The notes below the pieces were generated by a model. That model saw only the letters and a program-made list of their open reading frames with translations, was not told the origin of the DNA and did not search any database. From Dermatophilaceae bacterium Soc4.6 (GTDB lineage: Bacteria; Actinomycetota; Actinomycetes; Actinomycetales; Dermatophilaceae), in assembly GCA_039889245.1 (NCBI GenBank), contig JAZGVH010000002.1, positions 3,906,001 to 3,970,000 of the forward strand: a stretch of 64,000 bases of DNA, written 5' to 3'. This document shows, piece by piece, positions 57,945 to 64,000 of the stretch. Both the position numbers and the translations under genes were made by a program. Numbering within the stretch: position 1 is the first letter of the stretch; each line of letters starts with the position of its first letter.

Positions 57945-60635
57945 ATGGCACACAGAGCTCGTAAGAGGACACTCACGACGGTTGCTGCGGCGACGGCCGT
58001 AGCGGTCTGCGGCAGCGCGGCATACGCTGCGGCGACCGATCGAAACACGCCCCTTGCCAGCAAGACCGTCGGCGCCCAGCCCGACGGGTCGAACCTCGTG
58101 CAGACGGGGCAGTTCGTGACACCAGCCGGCGACGTCATCAAGGAGGCCGGGCGTCCATTCGGACTCGCCCTCGCCCCCGACGGCAAGACCGCCGCCGCCC
58201 TCAACACCGGTGGGGCGACCACGGGGGTCGTGACCGTCTTCGACCTGGTCACTCACGCGGTGAAGCAGCAGTTCGGCACGGGCCGCATCTCCGACGGCGG
58301 CATCCTCTACGGCGAGGACGGTCAGAGCCTGTATGCCGCGGAGCCGGACGGGCTCGCTCGCTTCGACGTCGCCCGGGATGGCACCCTGTCGCACCAGACG
58401 ACGATTGCCCTGCCCGGGGTCGACGGACGCCAACCCGTCCCCGCCGGGATGGCGTGGGCGCCGAACCGACGTGATCTGCTGGTCACCCTCAGCGCCAACA
58501 ACACCCTCGCGGTCGTCGACACGAAGACGGGGACGGTGACCCGTCAGATCCCGGTCGGCAACGTCCCGAATTCCGTGGTGGTCGTGGACGGCAAGGCCTA
58601 CGTCAGCAACCAGGGTGGCCGTCCGGCCACGGCGGGTGACCGCACCGACCTGTCCTACGGCACGCCGATCGTCACGAACAACCGCTCGGCCGTGCCGTCC
58701 ACCGGCTCGGTGTCGGAGGTCGACTACCGCGCAGGGCGCGAGGTCACGACGTTCAGGGTGGGGATCCAGCCGAGCGCCCTGCTCGCCGTCGGCGGCACGG
58801 TGCTGGTGACCAACACCGACGACGACACCGTGACGAGCATCGACACCGTGAAGCAGCGGGTCGGCCGCACCTTCGTGGCCAACCCGGCGCCCGGCTCGCC
58901 CAGTGGTGCCTCGCCCAACGGGCTGGCCATGCTCGATCCCACGCACCTGGCCGTGAGCCTCGGGCGGGACAACGCGGTCGCGGTGTACTCGTACACCGGG
59001 GCCTACACGCAGCCGAGCTTCGAGGGTCTGATCCCGACCGGCTCCTACCCGACCGGCCTGGCCTGGAGCGCGTCGCTGGGGCGTCTCGTCGTGGGCAGCG
59101 AGCAGGGCCTCGGATCCGTGGGTGCTCTCGGGACCAACCTCCAGGGCGTCGGCACCCGACCGGCGACCTCTCACCTCGGCTACAACTTCGTCGGCACGGT
59201 CCAGACCGTGCCGGTGCCGACCAACGCGCAGATGGCGGCCTACACCAGGCAGGTCTTCGCCAACAACCAGTGGAACGGACTGCTCGAGCGCAACCGCGCC
59301 GGGAGCGGCCGCGCCACTCCGGTTCCGGTGCCCCTGCACGTCGGCGACCCGTCGACGATCAAGCACGTGTTCCTCATCATCAAGGAGAACCGCACCTACG
59401 ACCAGGTGCTCGGGGACGACCCGCGCGGCCACGGCGACCCGTCACTCGCCCAGTTCGGCGGGGCGACCACGCCGAACTTCCATGCACTGGCGAGGCAGTT
59501 CCCCCTCATCGACAACCTCTACTCCGACGGCACCAACTCGGCCGAGGGCCATCACTGGCTCGACCAGGCCACCGTCAACAACTACATGCAGCAGATGTAC
59601 GGCAACTACACGCGGTCGTACCAGACCGGTGACCCGATGAGCAACGCCAAGACCGGCTGGATCTGGGACAACGCACTGGCCCATGGCAAGTCGGTCACCA
59701 ACTGGGGCGAGCAGATCGACTCCTACGTCGACAAGGCCGGCAACGGCACCACCGCCGGCAGCTGGCCCACCTGGTACCACGACTCGCGGGTGCTCGAGGG
59801 CAAGACCCCCGGCCCGCTCGCCTACCCCATCGGCACCTACACCGCCAAGACCGACATCCCCTCCCTCCAGCAGGTGACGAAGCCGAACTTCCCGAACTTC
59901 GACCTCAACATCCCCGACCAGTACCGCGCCGACCTGTTCCAGCGGGACTTCGCGCGCTACGTCAAGAACGCGAACCTCCCGGCGCTCAACCTGGCCTGGG
60001 TCATCGACGACCACACGGCCGGTACCTCGCCCGGCGCGATCACGCCGTCGGCCTACGTCGCCGACAACGACCTCGCGACGGGGCGGATGATCGACACCAT
60101 CTCGCACAGCCCGTACTGGAAGGACAGCGCGATCTTCGTCATCGAGGACGACACCCAGAACGGTGTCGACCACGTGGACGGCCACCGCAACCCGACCTTC
60201 GTCGTCAGCCCCTACGCCAAGCGGGGCGCGGTCGACCACACCTACTACAGCCAGCTCAACGTCATGCGCACGATCGAGCAGATCCTCGGCCTGCCCCCGA
60301 TGAACCAGCAGGACCTCACGGCCGAGCCGATGCGCAACGTGTTCACCGACCAGGCCGACCTGACCCCGTACGACGCGCGACCCAACCAGATCCCCCTGAC
60401 CTCGACCAACCCGGCGGTCTCGAAGACCGCCGGCCCGGTCGAGCAGGCCTGGGCCGCGTGGTCGGCCAAGCAGGACTTCCACTCCGAGGACATGGTCGAC
60501 ATGGGTCAGCTCAACCGCGACATCTGGTACTCCACCAGCCACTTCGCCACGCCCTACCCGGGTGACGAGACGGTGCTCCTGCCGCAGCAGGTGCCGGGCG
60601 CCGCCGCGGTCCCGGTCGCCAACGCCGACAACTGA
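57945..60635 (+). CDS. Secreted beta-propeller/phosphoesterase fusion protein
   Basis: 896 residues with an AAGGACAGGGACC site before ATG 57945. A signal peptide (about 1-29) ends near AYAAA. Residues about 50-430 form repeated YVTN/WD-like blades (RPFGLALAPDGKTAAALNT, LLVTLSANNTLAVVDTKTG, VLVTNTDDDTVTSIDT). Residues about 465-840 are a phosphoesterase of the alkaline-phosphatase fold: IKHVFLIIKENRTYDQVLGD, DGTNSAEGHHWLDQ, AIFVIEDDTQNGVDHVDGHR. The metal ligands of this PF04185-type family are partly visible (Glu/Asn/Thr, Asp, His). Probably hydrolyses a phosphodiester or phosphomonoester outside the cell; substrate unknown. It is bracketed by terminators, so it is an independent unit between nusB and pyrR. 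Confidence 0.82.
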   Translation: MAHRARKRTLTTVAAATAVAVCGSAAYAAATDRNTPLASKTVGAQPDGSNLVQTGQFVTPAGDVIKEAGRPFGLALAPDGKTAAALNTGGATTGVVTVFDLVTHAVKQQFGTGRISDGGILYGEDGQSLYAAEPDGLARFDVARDGTLSHQTTIALPGVDGRQPVPAGMAWAPNRRDLLVTLSANNTLAVVDTKTGTVTRQIPVGNVPNSVVVVDGKAYVSNQGGRPATAGDRTDLSYGTPIVTNNRSAVPSTGSVSEVDYRAGREVTTFRVGIQPSALLAVGGTVLVTNTDDDTVTSIDTVKQRVGRTFVANPAPGSPSGASPNGLAMLDPTHLAVSLGRDNAVAVYSYTGAYTQPSFEGLIPTGSYPTGLAWSASLGRLVVGSEQGLGSVGALGTNLQGVGTRPATSHLGYNFVGTVQTVPVPTNAQMAAYTRQVFANNQWNGLLERNRAGSGRATPVPVPLHVGDPSTIKHVFLIIKENRTYDQVLGDDPRGHGDPSLAQFGGATTPNFHALARQFPLIDNLYSDGTNSAEGHHWLDQATVNNYMQQMYGNYTRSYQTGDPMSNAKTGWIWDNALAHGKSVTNWGEQIDSYVDKAGNGTTAGSWPTWYHDSRVLEGKTPGPLAYPIGTYTAKTDIPSLQQVTKPNFPNFDLNIPDQYRADLFQRDFARYVKNANLPALNLAWVIDDHTAGTSPGAITPSAYVADNDLATGRMIDTISHSPYWKDSAIFVIEDDTQNGVDHVDGHRNPTFVVSPYAKRGAVDHTYYSQLNVMRTIEQILGLPPMNQQDLTAEPMRNVFTDQADLTPYDARPNQIPLTSTNPAVSKTAGPVEQAWAAWSAKQDFHSEDMVDMGQLNRDIWYSTSHFATPYPGDETVLLPQQVPGAAAVPVANADN

Positions 60636-60654
60636 GCCCAGCCCCGCCCCGCAC

Positions 60655-60689
60655 GACGGGCCCCCGCCGGACTCCGGCGGGGGCCCGTC
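60655..60689 (+). terminator. Strong terminator before pyrR
   Basis: GACGGGCCCCCGCCGG (60655-60670) and CCGGCGGGGGCCCGTC (60674-60689) form a perfect 16-base-pair stem with a 3-base loop, 20 bases after the phosphoesterase stop. No T-run follows. Confidence 0.85.
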
Positions 60690-60700
60690 CCCCGCTCGGG

Positions 60701-60706
60701 TAGGGT
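60701..60706 (+). promoter_or_regulatory. Candidate -10 element for the pyr operon
   Basis: TAGGGT in GGGTAGGGTGGG, 60 bases before pyrR ATG and just past the terminator. Transcription would start near 60712, putting the whole PyrR-binding element in the leader mRNA. No -35 is evident. Confidence 0.45.
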
Positions 60707-60738
60707 GGGCGACCGTACAGACAATCCTTTAAATCACC

Positions 60739-60750
60739 GTCCTGTGAGGC
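60739..60750 (+). promoter_or_regulatory. PyrR-binding mRNA element in the pyrR leader
   Basis: GTCCTGTGAGGC matches the PyrR-binding loop consensus ARUCCNGNGAGGYU. CC and GG form the upper stem and the flanking CCG/CGG extend it. It is followed directly by the Shine-Dalgarno GGAAGGAG (60753-60760) and pyrR ATG at 60767. This agrees with the translational repression described for mycobacterial PyrR: UMP-bound PyrR on this hairpin would block ribosome access. Confidence 0.8.
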
Positions 60751-60766
60751 GGGGAAGGAGGCTCTG

Positions 60767-61363
60767 ATGTCGGCTGCTGACCAGCCCTCATCGGCGAGCC
60801 CGGTCGGGCGGCCGGTCCCCGACGACGCACGTGTCGTCATGACCTCCGGTGACGTGTCCCGGGCCCTGCGTCGCATCGCCCACGAGATCCTCGAGGCCAA
60901 CAAGGGACCCGAGGGCCTCGTCGTGCTCGGTATCCCCTCGCGGGGGGTGCAGCTGGCCCGCCGGCTCGTCGCGGTCATGGCGCAGGTCGAGGGCACTGAG
61001 GTGCCCGTCGGCACCCTCGACGTGACGATGCAGCGCGACGACCTGCGCAGCCAGCCTGTGCGCACCGTGGCGCGCAGCGAGATCCCGACCGGCGGACTCG
61101 ACGACCAGGTCGTGGTGCTGGTCGACGACGTGCTCTACTCCGGTCGCACGATCCGGGCTGCGCTCGAGTCGATCGCCGAGCTCGGTCGCCCGCGGGTGGT
61201 GCGGCTCGCCGTCCTCGTCGACCGGGGTCACCGTGAGCTGCCGATCCGCGCCGACCACGTCGGCAAGAACCTCCCGACGGCCAGCAGCGAGCGGGTGCAC
61301 GTGCGCCTCACCGAGGTGGACGGCGAGGATGACAGCGTCAAGATCAGCGGTGGTGGGCGATGA
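60767..61363 (+). CDS. pyrR: Bifunctional pyrimidine regulator PyrR / uracil phosphoribosyltransferase
   Basis: 198 residues; binds pyr mRNA when UMP or UTP is abundant and also has uracil phosphoribosyltransferase activity. The type I PRT fold has the PRPP motif [36 protein letters not shown] and the C-terminal [22 protein letters not shown] 60767 has a strong GGAAGGAG site. An N-terminal Ser/Pro-rich extension of about 17 residues precedes the core. It overlaps pyrB by 4 bases. Confidence 0.96.
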   Translation: MSAADQPSSASPVGRPVPDDARVVMTSGDVSRALRRIAHEILEANKGPEGLVVLGIPSRGVQLARRLVAVMAQVEGTEVPVGTLDVTMQRDDLRSQPVRTVARSEIPTGGLDDQVVVLVDDVLYSGRTIRAALESIAELGRPRVVRLAVLVDRGHRELPIRADHVGKNLPTASSERVHVRLTEVDGEDDSVKISGGGR

Positions 61364-62337
61364 GCCGCCACCTGCTGAGCTCGGCCGACCTCGACCGGGA
61401 CGAGGTCGACGCGATCCTCACCACCGCGCTGTCGATGCACGACGTGCAGCGCCGCGAGGTCAAGAAGATCCCGACCCTGCGCGGCCGCACCGTCATCAAC
61501 CTCTTCTTCGAGGACTCCACGCGCACCCGCAGCTCCTTCGAGATCGCGGGCAAGTGGATGTCGGCCGACACCATCAACATCACCGGCAAGGGCAGCTCGA
61601 CGAGCAAGGGCGAGTCGTTGCGCGACACCGTGCGCACCGTCGCCGCCATGGGGGTCGACGCGCTCGTCGTCCGGCACGCGGCCTCGGGCGCCTGCCATCA
61701 GGTCGCCCAGTGGGTCGACGCGAGCGTCATCAACGCGGGTGACGGCACCCACGAGCACCCCACGCAGGCCCTGCTCGACGCCTACACGCTGCGCCACCAC
61801 CTCGGTGGCGACGCCGACGCGCTCGACGGGCGCCACGTGGTCATCGTGGGCGACCTCACGCACTCGCGGGTCTTCCGCAGCAACGTCATCACCCTCACCC
61901 GGCTCGGGGCCCGGGTGACGGTGGTCGCCCCGCCGACGCTCATGCCCAGCGGGGTCGGGCCGTGGTCGCAGGCCGCGGGCTTCGGCACGTCGTATGACCT
62001 CGACGCGGTGCTCGGCGGGCGGGCCGGTGACGTCGACGCGCTGATGATGCTGCGCGTGCAGCGCGAGCGCATGTCCGGCGGATACTTCCCCACCCCGCGC
62101 GAGTACACCGTGGGCTACGGCCTGACGAGGTCCCGTATGGAGCGCCTCGTGCAGGCGCAGCCCGACGTCGCCGTGCTCCACCCCGGGCCGATCAACCGCG
62201 GGCTGGAGATCACCGCCGACGCGGCGGACTCGCAGCAGTCGAGGGTGCTCGACCAGGTGTCGGCGGGCGTGGCCGTGCGGATGGCCGTGCTCTACCACCT
62301 GCTGGCCGGCTCAGACTCGCAGGAGGCCTCCGCATGA
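61360..62337 (+). CDS. pyrB: Aspartate carbamoyltransferase
   Basis: 325 residues; catalyses carbamoyl phosphate plus aspartate to carbamoyl aspartate. The carbamoyl phosphate-binding STRTRSSFE motif is in [17 protein letters not shown], then [37 protein letters not shown] and the aspartate loop [13 protein letters not shown]. The unregulated trimeric type is likely, as no pyrI is present. Stop overlaps pyrC by 4 bases. Confidence 0.97.
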   Translation: MSRHLLSSADLDRDEVDAILTTALSMHDVQRREVKKIPTLRGRTVINLFFEDSTRTRSSFEIAGKWMSADTINITGKGSSTSKGESLRDTVRTVAAMGVDALVVRHAASGACHQVAQWVDASVINAGDGTHEHPTQALLDAYTLRHHLGGDADALDGRHVVIVGDLTHSRVFRSNVITLTRLGARVTVVAPPTLMPSGVGPWSQAAGFGTSYDLDAVLGGRAGDVDALMMLRVQRERMSGGYFPTPREYTVGYGLTRSRMERLVQAQPDVAVLHPGPINRGLEITADAADSQQSRVLDQVSAGVAVRMAVLYHLLAGSDSQEASA

Positions 62338-63659
62338 CCAGCTCTCCCAGCCCGACCCGCACCCTCGTCCGCGGGGCCCGCCTGCTCGGCGGAGCCCCGA
62401 CCGACCTGCTCCTGGCCGACGGCATCGTCGTCGAGGTGGGGTCCCTGTCGGTGACCGGCGCGCACGACGTGGTCGACGCCGACGGACTGGTCGCGCTGCC
62501 CGGGCTGGTGGACCTCCACGTGCACCTGCGCGAGCCCGGCCGCGAGGACGCCGAGACCGTGGCCAGCGGGTCAGCCGCAGCTGCCGCGGGGGGCTTCACC
62601 GCGGTGCTGGCCATGGCCAACACGGATCCGGTCACCGACACCGCCGAGGCCGCCGAGCGGGTGCTCGACCTCGGTCGGGCCGTCGGGCTGGTCGACGTGC
62701 AGCCGGTCGGAGCCGTCACCAAGGGGCTCGAGGGTCACGAGCTGGCCGAGCTCGGACTCATGGCCCGGTCGCGGGCGCGCGTGCGGGTCTTCTCCGACGA
62801 CGGGCACTGCGTCGCCAACGCCCGGGTGATGCGCCGGGCGCTCGAGTACGTCAAGGCCTTCGGGGGGGTCGTCACCCAGCACGCGCAGGACCCGACGCTC
62901 GCCGGGCGCGAGGCCTGCTGCCACGAGGGCGAGGTCTCTGGCCGTCTCGGGCTGCCGGGGTGGCCCGGCGTCGCCGAGGAGAGCATCGTCGCGCGCGACG
63001 TCATGCTCGCCCGGCACACCGGCAGCCGGGTGCACGTCGCCCACGTCTCCACCGCCGGCACCGTCGAGGTGCTGCGGTGGGCCAAGGCCGCCGGCGTCGC
63101 CGTGACCGCCGAGGTGACGCCGCACCATCTGATGCTGACCACCGACCTGCTGACCGGCTACGACCCGGTCTTCAAGGTCAACCCACCGCTGCGGCCGCAG
63201 GAGGACGTCGACGCCCTGCGGGCGGCGCTCGCCGACGGCACGATCGACGCGGTCGCCACCGACCACGCACCCCACGCGCGGCACGACAAGGAGCACGCCT
63301 TCGTCGACGCAGCCTTCGGCATGGTCGGGCTCGAGACGGCGCTGTCGGTGGTTGCCGAGGCGATGGTGCGCACCGGGCTGCTCGACTGGGCCGGGGTGGC
63401 CCGGGTGATGTCGCAGACCCCGGCTCGCATCGCCGGGCTCGCCGGCCACGGCGGCTCGCTCGCCGTCGGGGAGCCAGCCACCCTCACCCTGGTCGACCCC
63501 GACCGCAGCGTCGTCGTCGACGCCGGAGCCTCGGTCTCGTTGTCACGCAACAACCCCTGGCACGGCCGCACCCTCACCGGTGCCGTGCACTCCACCTGGC
63601 TGCGGGGTCGACGCACCGACCCGACCCCCGTGCCCGTCCCGTCCGAGGAGCTCCTGTGA
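62334..63659 (+). CDS. pyrC: Dihydroorotase
   Basis: 441-residue amidohydrolase of the type I (bacterial class I) group. The zinc ligands are [10 protein letters not shown] (His-X-His), His in [13 protein letters not shown] and His in [11 protein letters not shown], and Asp in [14 protein letters not shown]. The lysine bridge is replaced by Asp in FSDDGHC, as common in class I enzymes of actinobacteria. [20 protein letters not shown]-like [18 protein letters not shown] marks the family. Stop overlaps the carA GTG. Confidence 0.96.
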   Translation: MTSSPSPTRTLVRGARLLGGAPTDLLLADGIVVEVGSLSVTGAHDVVDADGLVALPGLVDLHVHLREPGREDAETVASGSAAAAAGGFTAVLAMANTDPVTDTAEAAERVLDLGRAVGLVDVQPVGAVTKGLEGHELAELGLMARSRARVRVFSDDGHCVANARVMRRALEYVKAFGGVVTQHAQDPTLAGREACCHEGEVSGRLGLPGWPGVAEESIVARDVMLARHTGSRVHVAHVSTAGTVEVLRWAKAAGVAVTAEVTPHHLMLTTDLLTGYDPVFKVNPPLRPQEDVDALRAALADGTIDAVATDHAPHARHDKEHAFVDAAFGMVGLETALSVVAEAMVRTGLLDWAGVARVMSQTPARIAGLAGHGGSLAVGEPATLTLVDPDRSVVVDAGASVSLSRNNPWHGRTLTGAVHSTWLRGRRTDPTPVPVPSEELL

Positions 63660-64000
63660 CATCTGCCCATCCCCCCCTCGACCTGCTCGCCACCCGTGAG
63701 CCGGCCGTGCTCGTGCTCGAGGACGGCCGCGCCTTCCGCGGCGAGGCCTACGGCGCCCGCGGTGAGACCGTCGGCGAGGCAGTCTTCTCCACCGGCATGA
63801 CCGGCTACCAGGAGACGCTCACCGACCCCAGCTACCACCGCCAGGTCGTCGTCATGACCGCCCCGCACGTGGGCAACACCGGCATGAACGCCGACGACAT
63901 GGAGTCGCGCCGGATCTGGGTGGCCGGCTACGTCGTGCGCGACCCGGCGCTGCGACCCTCGAGCTGGCGCTCGACCTCGACCCTCGAGGACGAGCTGACC
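63656..64000 (+). CDS. carA: Carbamoyl phosphate synthase small subunit, N-terminal part
   Basis: First 115 residues, cut by the window end. The CPSase small-subunit N-domain is clear: [40 protein letters not shown] and [18 protein letters not shown]. The glutamine amidotransferase domain lies outside. GTG 63656 overlaps the pyrC stop, so there is no gene between pyrC and carA. It supplies carbamoyl phosphate for pyrB and arginine synthesis. Confidence 0.95.
   Translation, partial: MTSAHPPLDLLATREPAVLVLEDGRAFRGEAYGARGETVGEAVFSTGMTGYQETLTDPSYHRQVVVMTAPHVGNTGMNADDMESRRIWVAGYVVRDPALRPSSWRSTSTLEDELT

Overview
The window is chromosomal DNA of a high-GC Gram-positive bacterium (Actinomycetota). 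The complete 16S rRNA, the insertion in 23S rRNA domain III, the tRNA-free 16S-23S spacer and the gene order all point to the order Micrococcales, most likely family Intrasporangiaceae; I cannot fix the genus by eye. GTG starts and 4-base stop/start overlaps are very common, and no phage, transposase, CRISPR array or tRNA gene is visible.

Region 1 (1-6770): the 3' part of tyrS, then a complete 16S-23S-5S rRNA operon with a recognisable promoter, two long-range RNase III-type processing stems, a repeated TTGAGAACT leader element and a terminator hairpin. Region 2 (6840-22260): the actinobacterial block also known from Mycobacterium tuberculosis (Rv1689-Rv1700): TPR protein, HAD phosphatase, a histone-H1-like repeat protein, a small conserved protein, tlyA, nadK, recN, steA, steB, pyrG and a Nudix hydrolase. 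Three envelope-glycan genes (WecA/MraY-like phosphoglycosyltransferase, MurJ-like flippase, GT-B glycosyltransferase) lie between steB and pyrG.

Region 3 (22280-39550): a more strain-specific secreted/envelope region with an AMIN-like protein, GT2 glycosyltransferase, six-cysteine lipoprotein, four-domain secreted glucodextranase-like GH15 enzyme, membrane-anchored lipase-like hydrolase, an ABC exporter with a LolA/RseB-like partner, then aspS, a small lipoprotein, a V8-like serine protease, an MMPL exporter and rarA. Region 4 (39780-45800): a five-gene family-5 peptide (Dpp/Opp-type) ABC importer in the order permease, binding protein, permease, ATPase, ATPase, with a strong hairpin after the binding-protein gene.

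Region 5 (45860-57740): DUF948 and DUF6167-like small membrane proteins, alaS, ruvX, mltG, the shikimate genes aroE-(prepilin peptidase)-aroC-aroK-aroB, a dienelactone hydrolase, efp and nusB. Region 6 (57945-64000): a secreted beta-propeller/phosphoesterase fusion protein, then the pyrimidine operon pyrR-pyrB-pyrC-carA (cut by the window end), preceded by an mRNA element matching the PyrR-binding loop next to the pyrR Shine-Dalgarno sequence. Most of the window is core housekeeping. The least explained parts are the steAB-linked glycan genes, the H1-like repeat protein, the propeller/phosphoesterase and the secreted proteins of region 3.
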